Source of the DNA: CAZUCE01 sp964619265
GTDB taxonomy: Bacteria > Planctomycetota > UBA1135 > GCA-002686595
Reading direction: 5' to 3'
NCBI GenBank assembly: GCA_964619265.1
Contig: CAZUCE010000021.1
Coordinates: forward strand, 1 to 64,000
DNA length: 64,000 nucleotides
Shown: one piece after another, positions 57,246 to 64,000 of the stretch
Layout: each line of letters opens with the position of its first letter
Numbering within the stretch: position 1 is the first letter of the stretch
Made by a program: the position numbers and the translations under genes
Notes under the pieces: generated by a model
Told to the model about the DNA's origin: nothing
What the model saw: the letters and a program-made list of their open reading frames with translations, nothing else
Databases searched by the model: none

Positions 57246-59999
57246 ATGTACCGCAATCGACCGCTGTTCGCTTACCTCTCGCCGCTCCTGGCCCTGTCCC
57301 TCGCCGCCTGCGGCGGTGACTCGGGCAGCGGCGGTACCGTCGTTGTCCCTCCGACCTCACTCGCCTACGACACGGCCAACGTGACGTACGAAACCTGCGA
57401 AGAGGTCTCCAACGGAGCCAACTCCGACGGTTCTCCGCTCGCTTTCAGCATCGACCCGGCGCTCCCCGCAGGCTTGGTCCTCAACCCGACCACCGGCGAG
57501 ATCGCGGGCAACCCGTTGGCCGTCACCGCGATCGAGACCTACACGATCACCGCAGCCAACGCGCTCGGCTCGGTCCAGTCCACCGTCGATCTTGGGGTCG
57601 TTGATGCTCCGGACCCGGAAAACCTCGCCTACGCCAGTGCCAACGTCACCTACCAGACCAACGCGCCGATCGTCCCGAACACCGTGACGTTTGATGGCAA
57701 CCTCAACTCCTTCGCAATCTCCCCGGCGCTCCCCGCTGGGCTGACCCTTTCGGCCCTGACCGGAGCCATCTCCGGTACACCGACGGCGGATTCTCCCTCC
57801 ACCACCTACACGGTGACGGGAACCAATTGCGAAAACCAAACCGCGCAGGCGCCGGTCACGATCACGATTGAGACCACGGACGGAGGTCCTGGCCCGGGCT
57901 CGGGAGACGAACCGCGCTTCGCCTACGTCTCCAACGGCGGTGATGACACGATCTCGATCCTCGCTTTCGACGGCCTAACCGGCCGCACGCGTCACTTCGG
58001 CTTCGCGCCCGTCGGCGGAACCCCCACCGCGTTGGCCGTGAGCGCAGACCAAGGCGAGTTGTTTGTCGCCACCACCGAGGGCAACGTGCACATCTTCGCG
58101 ATCGACGCGAACCACGGCGGCCTCACCGAACTGACCAGCAGCCCGGTCTCCACCGGAGTCGGCGCCAGCGCGACCGAACTTCTGCTGAACGCCGCAGGCG
58201 ACGCGCTGTATGTCTGCAACGCAGGGACCAACACGGTCTCGTTCTTTTCCGTCGCCGCGACTGGCGAACTGACCCCGATTGCGGGCAGCCCCATCGCTCT
58301 GGGGGGATCCAACCCCGCCTCGCTCGCCTTCGCGCCTGGCGAAGATTTTCTGTTTGTCGCCAACCGGGACTCCGACAACATCTCGGTGTTTCAGATCGCA
58401 GCAGACAACTCCATCGGCTCGGAACAGCTGTTCGATACCGACGAGGAACCCAATGCACTCGACACCTTGACCTCCGCCAGCGGCGCGGAAATCCTCTACG
58501 TCGGCACATTGGCGGGCCAATCCCTGACCGGCTACTCAATCGACGAAGCTGGCACGCTGACGATGATTAGTGATACGTCGTCATCACTGAGCGTTGGCAG
58601 TTCCCTCAGCTTCATCGACGCCGTGATCCTGCCTGGTACCACGCAGCGCGTGCTGTTCGCAGGCTATGCCAGCGAAGGACAAGTTCGGCGCCACTTCCTG
58701 GCTCAGAACGGCGAACCGGGAATCCCCATCGGCGATGCCGATGCCTGGACCGGCACCTCGCCGAACTCACTCGCAATCGTGCCTGGCCGGGATTTCGGCC
58801 TGGTGACCTTCTTCGGAGACGCGACGGTCTCCTCGGCCGAACTCGATATTACAGACGCTGGAGACATCACGGTCCTCGAGCCAACCGACCGGGTCCGGAC
58901 TCGCTCTTTCCCCACCGACGTGGTGATCGTCACCGGCGCCGAGAGCGGCACCTTCACGACGACGAACGTCTACGCCACCAACTTCAGCGCGGCCGACGTC
59001 TCCCAGTACAGCTTTGATCCGGCCGGCCCGGGCCTCACCGCTCTGACGCCGGCTTCGGAAGCCGCGGGGGTGAACCCCGAGTCCATCGTGCTTCACCCGC
59101 GGCTTGCAAAGGCCTACGTCGTGGACTCTGTGGATCCGGACTCCATTCTCGTCTACGACGTCGCCGCAGGCGGAACCCTCACGGGCCCTCCGGTTGAAAT
59201 CCCCATCGACGGAACGGGAATTGTCCGCGACCTGGCCGTGGACCTCTCAGGGCGCTTCCTCTATGCGATCCGCTCGGACTCTACCAGCGAGTTGCTGAGC
59301 TACCCGATTGACGCGGCTGGCGACCTGGGCCTTGCGACCGGAACTCCCCTTGGCTCGGTCGCCCGCGGCGTGGTCGTAGATCCGACGGGACGCTACGTCT
59401 ACACCGCCAACTCCTTGGATGGGAACTTGCAAGGCTTCGAGATCGATCCGATCACCGGCATGCTCTCGTCCATCGCTGGTGGGCCCACCGCAACCGGCTC
59501 TGGCCCGATCGCCCTCGCCGTCGACCCTGCGGGAACCTCTCTTTACGTCGCGAACCGTGGCGCCAACAGTATCTCCCAGTTCGGCATCAGCGGACCGGAC
59601 GGCGTGCTGTCCTCCTTGGGTCTGGACGTTTCGTTGGCAATGGGCATGGGTCCCAACGCGTTGCACGTGCACCGCAGCGGTCGCCTGCTGTTCGTGGCAG
59701 CCGAGAGTTCCTCGGAGCTAATCCGGATTCCCATCAACGTCGAGGAGACGAACGCGACGACGGACGGAACGCTCCTGCCGTTCCCTCAGTCGACGCCCTT
59801 GGACGGCACCCCCTTCGACATTGCCGGGGATGCCTCTGGATCCGCCCTGTTCCTGACGCTTGTCGACGACGGCGACGTCATCACCGTTTCGGTCGACCCG
59901 GCGGGCGAACTCTCCGCGGTCCCAATCGTGGAGCAAACGGCCGCTGCCGGTGGCCCGACCGGCTCGACGCGTCGCCTCGCGATCCGCGACGAGCTCTAG
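57246..59999 (+). CDS. Lipoprotein with two putative Ig (He_PIG) domains and a long beta-propeller
   Basis: This 917-residue protein has a lipobox L-A-A-C (Cys22). Two Ig-like He_PIG repeats follow (about 38-120 and 120-205), each with F-x-I-x-P-A-L-P-A-G-L and G-x-I-x-G-x-P. From about residue 215 it is a chain of lactonase/YVTN-like blades (V-A-N-R-D-S-D-N-I-S-V-F and D-P-T-G-R-Y-V-Y-T-A-N). It is probably displayed on the outer or inner membrane surface and binds an unknown ligand. It follows the related 815-residue propeller by 291 nt and is closed by a strong double-hairpin terminator. Confidence 0.87.
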   Translation: MYRNRPLFAYLSPLLALSLAACGGDSGSGGTVVVPPTSLAYDTANVTYETCEEVSNGANSDGSPLAFSIDPALPAGLVLNPTTGEIAGNPLAVTAIETYTITAANALGSVQSTVDLGVVDAPDPENLAYASANVTYQTNAPIVPNTVTFDGNLNSFAISPALPAGLTLSALTGAISGTPTADSPSTTYTVTGTNCENQTAQAPVTITIETTDGGPGPGSGDEPRFAYVSNGGDDTISILAFDGLTGRTRHFGFAPVGGTPTALAVSADQGELFVATTEGNVHIFAIDANHGGLTELTSSPVSTGVGASATELLLNAAGDALYVCNAGTNTVSFFSVAATGELTPIAGSPIALGGSNPASLAFAPGEDFLFVANRDSDNISVFQIAADNSIGSEQLFDTDEEPNALDTLTSASGAEILYVGTLAGQSLTGYSIDEAGTLTMISDTSSSLSVGSSLSFIDAVILPGTTQRVLFAGYASEGQVRRHFLAQNGEPGIPIGDADAWTGTSPNSLAIVPGRDFGLVTFFGDATVSSAELDITDAGDITVLEPTDRVRTRSFPTDVVIVTGAESGTFTTTNVYATNFSAADVSQYSFDPAGPGLTALTPASEAAGVNPESIVLHPRLAKAYVVDSVDPDSILVYDVAAGGTLTGPPVEIPIDGTGIVRDLAVDLSGRFLYAIRSDSTSELLSYPIDAAGDLGLATGTPLGSVARGVVVDPTGRYVYTANSLDGNLQGFEIDPITGMLSSIAGGPTATGSGPIALAVDPAGTSLYVANRGANSISQFGISGPDGVLSSLGLDVSLAMGMGPNALHVHRSGRLLFVAAESSSELIRIPINVEETNATTDGTLLPFPQSTPLDGTPFDIAGDASGSALFLTLVDDGDVITVSVDPAGELSAVPIVEQTAAAGGPTGSTRRLAIRDEL

Positions 60000-60041
60000 A
60001 AGTCTCTACAACGAACCCAGGACCAAACCCCGGTCCGGGAT

Positions 60042-60090
60042 CAGCAGAGCGCCCCCCCGAAGCCCGTGGCTTCGGGGGGGCGCTCTGCTG
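60042..60090. terminator. Strong intrinsic terminator hairpin
   Basis: A perfect 23-bp inverted repeat (60042-60064 with 60068-60090) with a 3-nt loop lies between convergent genes ending at 59999 and 60132. It is very GC-rich, including a run of seven C/G pairs, and would form an exceptionally stable hairpin on either strand. No long U-tract follows on either side. Confidence 0.88.
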
Positions 60091-60113
60091 GACGGCCCAG
60101 GTCTTGGGCCGTC
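60091..60113. terminator. Second hairpin of a tandem terminator
   Basis: A 9-bp stem GACGGCCCA/TGGGCCGTC with a 5-nt loop begins at the base right after the first hairpin ends. Together they form two back-to-back hairpins in the 132-bp convergent intergenic region, consistent with a high-efficiency two-way stop. Confidence 0.75.
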
Positions 60114-60131
60114 CTATCGCTCGTGGCTGGC

Positions 60132-61937
60132 CTAGAGCAAAGCCTCCAGGCGATCCGGCGCAACGGGCGGTGAGAACACGTAGCCCTGCACCTCGTCGCA
60201 GCCCGGCTCGCGCAGCAGGTCGAGCACCTCCTCGGTCTCGACACCTTCCGCGCACGCGGTCAGGCTCAGCGAGTGAGCCATGTGAATGATGGCTTGCACA
60301 ATCGCCAGATCGCGGCCGTCGCTGGGCAGCGGCCGCACGAATGCCTTGTCGATCTTCAACTTCGTGATCGGGAAGTTCTTCAGATAGGCCAAGCTCGAGT
60401 GCCCGGTCCCGAAGTCGTCCACCGCGATCCCCACGCCCAAGTCGCGCAATTCGCGCAGGGTGTCGATTGCTCGTCCGGGGTTCTCCATGACCGCGCTCTC
60501 GGTAATTTCGATCTCGAGATGCTCAGGATCCAGGTCAGATTGCTCGAGGGCGTCGCGAACCATGCCGCCGACCTGGCCCAGCTCAAACTGCCGCGCACTG
60601 ACATTGATCGCCATCGAATCCAGTTCGATCCCCCGCGAGCGCCAGTCGGCGAATTGGCGACAGGCTTCGTAAGCCACCCACTCCCCCAGCTGGACGATTA
60701 GGCCGGTTTCCTCCGCGACGGGAATGAACTCGTCGGGATAAACCAATCCAAGATCCGGATGTTGCCAGCGAACCAGAGCCTCGACACCCCGTATGCGGCC
60801 GGTCTCTAGCTCGACCCGCGGCTGGTAGTAGAGGCAGAACTCCTGCTTGTCGAGAGCACTGCGCAGCCGGCTCTCCAACGCCAGCCGCTCCAGGGCTCGA
60901 TCCGTCATCTGCGGCAGGTAGAAGCGGAAGCCGGCTCGGCCACCGTGCTTGGCCTGGTACATCGCTGCATCGGCGTGCTTGACCAAGGTGTCTTCTTCCT
61001 CGCCGTCGGCTGGATACAAGCTGATGCCGATCGAGGCGCTGGGGTACAGGACCGTGCCTTCCACCGTCAGCGGCTTCGAGATGACCGTACAGATCTTGCG
61101 AGCGACTCGGGCTGCGTCCTGGCCCCTGCGAATGTCGGCCAGGACCAGCTGAAATTCGTCGCCGCCAGATCGCGCGGCGAAGTCGGTTTCGCGAACGCAG
61201 CTTTGGAGTCTCCGCGCGACTTCGGCTAGCACTTGATCGCCGACTGCGTGCCCAAAGCTGTCGTTGACCTGCTTGAAACGATCGAGGTCCACGAACAACA
61301 CGGCGAACTGCCTGGAGTGCCGCTTGGCCAGGGCCAGCTCTTGGCGCAGGCGAGTTCGAAAGAACATCCGATTGGGAAGCCCGGTCAAGCCATCGTGGAG
61401 GGCAAGGTGCTGACCGAGCTCACGTGCGCGCTGGAGGTCACCAAGCAACCGGCAGCGCTCCGCGGACCAGCGGATGGCCGCCGCCAGGCTCGGAACCGGG
61501 AGGCTGCCATCGAGGTCCTGGGCGATTACCGTGCTGGCGCCTGCCCGGCGCAGGGCAGCGCAATCCTCCGGCCCGGCCGAAGGGCACACCACCACGACCT
61601 CGGTGGCCCCCCAAACCTCCGCAACCGTTGCCAGCGCCCTGTGCGCCTGCTCGGTCCCTCCGCAAAACAACACTCGAACTCCACCCATGGGAGGCGGCTG
61701 CTCCCACTCGACTTCCTCCAAGTCAAATTCCCCGCCGAACAGGAACGCGAGCTCATTGCGCGTTTGCGCAAGAACCGACCCGCCTGCGGGGGGCGCAGAC
61801 CGTGAACCAGGCCCCTCGTCGTCGCGGTCCCACTCGATCAGCTCGACGACCACGGGCTCCGCGGGGAGCCCTGGACCTGGGTCAGACCCCATCGAAGGGG
61901 ATGGCAGAAACAGAGATTCACGCTTCAGCTCGATCAT
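60132..61937 (-). CDS. GGDEF-EAL cyclic-di-GMP protein with N-terminal receiver-like domain
   Basis: This 601-residue cytoplasmic protein has an acidic N-terminus, a degenerate receiver-like domain (about 85-160, no clear phospho-acceptor Asp), a linker helix, a GGDEF domain (active site G-G-D-E-F at 258-262, intact RxxD inhibitory site at 249-252) and an EAL domain (E-A-L at 386-388, with E-I-E-I-T-E-S, D-D-F-G-T-G-H and A-E-G-V-E-T). Both the cyclase and phosphodiesterase residues look intact, so it could make and break cyclic-di-GMP. It has no membrane segment. The start at 61937 was chosen because upstream sequence in frame has shadow-like composition. Confidence 0.92.
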   Translation of the reverse strand: MIELKRESLFLPSPSMGSDPGPGLPAEPVVVELIEWDRDDEGPGSRSAPPAGGSVLAQTRNELAFLFGGEFDLEEVEWEQPPPMGGVRVLFCGGTEQAHRALATVAEVWGATEVVVVCPSAGPEDCAALRRAGASTVIAQDLDGSLPVPSLAAAIRWSAERCRLLGDLQRARELGQHLALHDGLTGLPNRMFFRTRLRQELALAKRHSRQFAVLFVDLDRFKQVNDSFGHAVGDQVLAEVARRLQSCVRETDFAARSGGDEFQLVLADIRRGQDAARVARKICTVISKPLTVEGTVLYPSASIGISLYPADGEEEDTLVKHADAAMYQAKHGGRAGFRFYLPQMTDRALERLALESRLRSALDKQEFCLYYQPRVELETGRIRGVEALVRWQHPDLGLVYPDEFIPVAEETGLIVQLGEWVAYEACRQFADWRSRGIELDSMAINVSARQFELGQVGGMVRDALEQSDLDPEHLEIEITESAVMENPGRAIDTLRELRDLGVGIAVDDFGTGHSSLAYLKNFPITKLKIDKAFVRPLPSDGRDLAIVQAIIHMAHSLSLTACAEGVETEEVLDLLREPGCDEVQGYVFSPPVAPDRLEALL

Positions 61938-62300
61938 CGGCAGCTCGTTCGGCGCCCGTCCCGGGGCGTGGCGGCAACGCCAGCGCCTGGAACGATCGAC
62001 CGTGAGATCTGTCGAGCTCCAAGAAGGACCGACCGCCAGGGATGCGGGCCGGTCCCCCAGGGGAACTAGACGGGGAACTAGACAGGAGGCTAGATGGGGG
62101 GATGTGCGGGGGGAGGCACGAGACCCGCTCGGGGCACCGGTGCCCTTTGGAACCACTCCCAGGGATGCCCGACAGGTGCCTTCCGGGTCAAGAGCAGCCC
62201 GCCGGGGGGTGGCTCCTCCTGGATTCGCATCCCAGAATGCGGACCTCTTCCCGGTTCCAGCTCTCCTGACTCCCGCACGGGAGACGGCCGACCTTTCTCG
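61938..62300. other. Divergent intergenic region with a 12-bp tandem repeat
   Basis: This 363-bp stretch separates the GGDEF-EAL gene from cyaY and should hold both promoters. Positions 62061-62096 contain three consecutive 12-bp units, the first two (gggaactagac plus one base) nearly identical and the third degenerate (ggaggctagatg). No gene is visible in the region. Confidence 0.7.
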
Positions 62301-62639
62301 ATGGACGAACCCACTTACCGCCTGCTCGCCGACAGCTGCCTCGAATCCGTGGCCGACTGGCTCGAAGCCTTCGACCCCGATGAGGTCGACTTCTCAACCG
62401 CCGATGGGGTCGTCAAGCTCGAGTTCCCGAGCGGCGACGTCTACGTCCTGAACCGTCAGGCCGGCTCCCATCAGATGTGGTGGGCCGCCGGGGTTCGTGC
62501 CTGGCACTACGACTGGAACGGGACCCACTGGGTTTGCGATCGCGACGGTCACGACCTGATCGAAAACCTCACCACCCGCGTGTCCGAAAAGTTGGGCCGT
62601 CCGATCGAAGGGCCGAAGCTTCCGTCCGCCGGCGCCTAG
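62301..62639 (+). CDS. cyaY: Frataxin/CyaY, iron-sulfur assembly regulator
   Basis: This 112-residue protein aligns over its full length with E. coli CyaY. Matches include an N-terminal helix with L-A-D-S-C-L-E-S-V, V-D-F-S-T-A-D-G-V-V-K-L-E-F, the central strands V-L-N-R-Q and Q-M-W-W-A-A, and H-Y-D-W-N-G-T-H-W-V-C-D-R-D-G followed by a final helix. Frataxins bind iron and modulate cysteine desulfurase. The acidic iron-binding face is partly kept in the N-terminal helix (E and D residues at about 15-28). The first ATG after a C/T-rich leader was used. No isc genes are near; the window's cysteine desulfurase is 43 kb away. Confidence 0.9.
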   Translation: MDEPTYRLLADSCLESVADWLEAFDPDEVDFSTADGVVKLEFPSGDVYVLNRQAGSHQMWWAAGVRAWHYDWNGTHWVCDRDGHDLIENLTTRVSEKLGRPIEGPKLPSAGA

Positions 62640-62686
62640 CAGCCGGCTCCACGGGAAGCGCTGGCCCCGCCCCGGACCGGGTGGAA

Positions 62687-64000
62687 TCACTTCCCCCCAA
62701 AGAGCTTCTTCAACCCGCGCTCGAGCTCTTTCTCCAGCGAGTCCTCCAGCTTCTCTTGAAGCGAGTTGGTAGCGCCCTGCAAAAGCAGGTTCGGCAGCTC
62801 GGATCGAAACTCCTCGGTGACTGTGACTTGAGGAGCGAGCGGCGTCCCGCGAATCGCCAAGGGGACTCCGAAGTCCGCCGGAAGCACCTCGCGAGCTTCG
62901 GACAAAAACCGCCCGACATCTCCCCCGACCCGGTCCAGGCTAACGAGGGTCGACAAGTCGAGCTGCAGCGTCGATAGATCGAATCCACCCTGGATCGGAA
63001 ACCGGCGTCCGTCCACCGAAAGCTCTAGGTCGGGGTAGGTCACGCGCCCATCGCGCACGGACAACCTGAACGGTTCGATCGACTCGATCCAATCGAGCTT
63101 CGAACCGGCCGCAAGCGAGGCCACTTCGTTCGCCAAACCTGGAAGCAGGTTGGCCCGGATCTTCCCCAGATCGAGAAGCCACTCGCCTTCAAGCGCCGAC
63201 AGATCACCGTTCAAGGGCAGCACCGCCGAGAGCAGATCCAAACGGGCGCGCCCGCCGGCCTCCGCGGCTTCCACACTAGCCAAGACCGGAACCAATCGTC
63301 CGACCAGCGCAGCGTTGGACAAGGGCGTGAGCGAAAACGAAAGCCCGCTGCCCTGCTCACCTTCCAGGGGCCGAACGGAAAACCGGTCGCCTTCCAAGGC
63401 GCCCGCGAGCTTTGCGTTCGCGAGCGAAGAACTGACCTCGGCAACCAAGTCGGCGTCCCTCAGTCCTCTCAGGTTTGTGGTGACCTCCACATCGATCGCC
63501 GCGCCCAGGACGCCGGTCACCAGTTCTCCGGCGCCGGTGAATCCGTCCACCAGGTCACTTGGAATCCCGCGCAGCCGGGTCTCGAGCCTGGCGGGCGGAT
63601 CCATCGGTTGCCCCTCCGCAAAGGCGGCCAGACTGGCGGGCTCAAGCTCGACGTCCGCGGTCCACGAACCGGGCTCTTCCCCAAGCCGGCCGAACCCCGA
63701 CCGGATTCCAAGGTGCACCCCACCGGTGGGATCGGTGCTCAGCAGCAGTTGAGCCGGGGCGAGGCTAGCCTCAAGCGCGGTCCCCACGAGGTCCATTCCG
63801 CTGGAACGCAATTCCAGGTCTAGATCAGCGCCGGCTAGCCAGTCCAGCCAAGCTGGACCCTCGGCCTCGGCGGTGGGCAGCGACAGCTGGCCTCGTTTGA
63901 CCTCGATCTCCACCAGAGCCGGCCCCCGCGGGACGACCCGGATGGGGTCTTCCCCGCCGAACGCGAGGGATTCGAACGCCCGGGGATCAGGCCGCAGCTG
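62687..64000 (-). CDS. AsmA-like envelope protein, 5' part outside the window
   Basis: The C-terminal about 437 residues of a leftward gene are visible; the frame is open to the window edge, so the start is missing. The sequence consists of alternating amphipathic beta strands and has the features of AsmA/DUF748-type proteins: L-R-G-L-R-D-A-D-L, Y-P-D-L-E-L-S-V-D-G-R-R-F-P-I-Q-G-G-F-D-L and the closing A-I-R-G-T-P-L-A-P-Q-V followed by a Lys/Leu-rich helix ending L-F-G-G-K. Such proteins span the periplasm as beta-groove bridges and take part in lipid transport to the outer membrane. It is convergent with cyaY, 47 nt apart. Confidence 0.7.
   Translation of the reverse strand, partial: QLRPDPRAFESLAFGGEDPIRVVPRGPALVEIEVKRGQLSLPTAEAEGPAWLDWLAGADLDLELRSSGMDLVGTALEASLAPAQLLLSTDPTGGVHLGIRSGFGRLGEEPGSWTADVELEPASLAAFAEGQPMDPPARLETRLRGIPSDLVDGFTGAGELVTGVLGAAIDVEVTTNLRGLRDADLVAEVSSSLANAKLAGALEGDRFSVRPLEGEQGSGLSFSLTPLSNAALVGRLVPVLASVEAAEAGGRARLDLLSAVLPLNGDLSALEGEWLLDLGKIRANLLPGLANEVASLAAGSKLDWIESIEPFRLSVRDGRVTYPDLELSVDGRRFPIQGGFDLSTLQLDLSTLVSLDRVGGDVGRFLSEAREVLPADFGVPLAIRGTPLAPQVTVTEEFRSELPNLLLQGATNSLQEKLEDSLEKELERGLKKLFGGK

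Overview
The window is GC-rich, densely coded bacterial chromosome with short intergenic gaps and many 1-4 nt start/stop overlaps (ATGA, GTGA, TGATG). It most likely comes from a member of the Planctomycetota. The evidence is a run of three BMC-P (EutN/CcmL) microcompartment vertex genes followed by a class II aldolase, the arrangement known from Planctomycetes-Verrucomicrobia microcompartments. Large secreted beta-propeller proteins (kelch, ELWxxDGT, lactonase/YVTN-like), a tricorn-type protease and Gram-negative envelope proteins fit the same picture. Most monocistronic starts lack a Shine-Dalgarno sequence and instead follow a C/T-rich leader. The assignment to phylum is inference; no rRNA is present. 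I saw no tRNA, CRISPR array, transposase, integrase or prophage. A run of exactly 100 N (4114-4213) is a scaffold gap.

Layout. 0.6-4.0 kb: a 40-residue membrane microprotein, then a leftward operon of Ser/Thr kinase, double YkgJ-type cysteine-cluster protein and TPR/gluzincin peptidase. 4.2-7.4 kb: a parvulin-type prolyl isomerase cut by the gap, three BMC-P proteins and a fuculose-phosphate-aldolase-like enzyme. 7.6-12.7 kb (leftward): a DsbA/FrnE-like thiol oxidoreductase, a DUF1801 protein with a histone-H1-like tail, a BamA/TamA-like barrel with two small membrane proteins, a sterol-desaturase-family hydroxylase and a small secreted protein with three FLxSSK motifs. 12.9-20.1 kb: housekeeping genes (glucose-6-phosphate isomerase, dienelactone hydrolase, an EEP hydrolase, YugP-type protease, a cysteine-rich MerR regulator followed by cysteine desulfurase, and a lipoprotein of unknown function).

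20.4-38.9 kb is rich in secreted proteins: two proteins built of carboxypeptidase-regulatory-like repeats, a kelch protein, a SprT-like protein, an alpha/beta hydrolase, a tricorn-like protease, an ELWxxDGT-repeat protein, a CpsD-type ATPase and a long secreted unknown. 39.0-42.7 kb is an acyl-CoA carboxylase operon: biotin carboxylase, a carboxyltransferase resembling the glutaconyl-CoA decarboxylase alpha subunit, and a biotin carrier. 42.7-47.0 kb holds an SRPBCC-epimerase fusion, TruD, a CoA-binding protein and endonuclease III. 46.9-51.7 kb is a leftward three-gene glycosyltransferase operon. 51.9-54.2 kb is a sulfatase-superfamily lipoprotein coupled to a TPR/zincin protein. 54.5-60.0 kb holds two large propeller proteins, ended by a strong tandem-hairpin terminator. 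60.1-64.0 kb holds a GGDEF-EAL protein, frataxin (CyaY) and the 3' part of an AsmA-like gene that leaves the window.

Connections. The cysteine desulfurase, the cysteine-rich MerR protein, frataxin and endonuclease III all touch iron-sulfur biology but lie in separate transcription units. The glycosyltransferases, CpsD-like ATPase, BamA-like protein and AsmA-like protein point to active outer-envelope and exopolysaccharide assembly. A ~110-residue module recurs in three of the secreted propeller proteins and may be a lineage-specific secretion or attachment domain.
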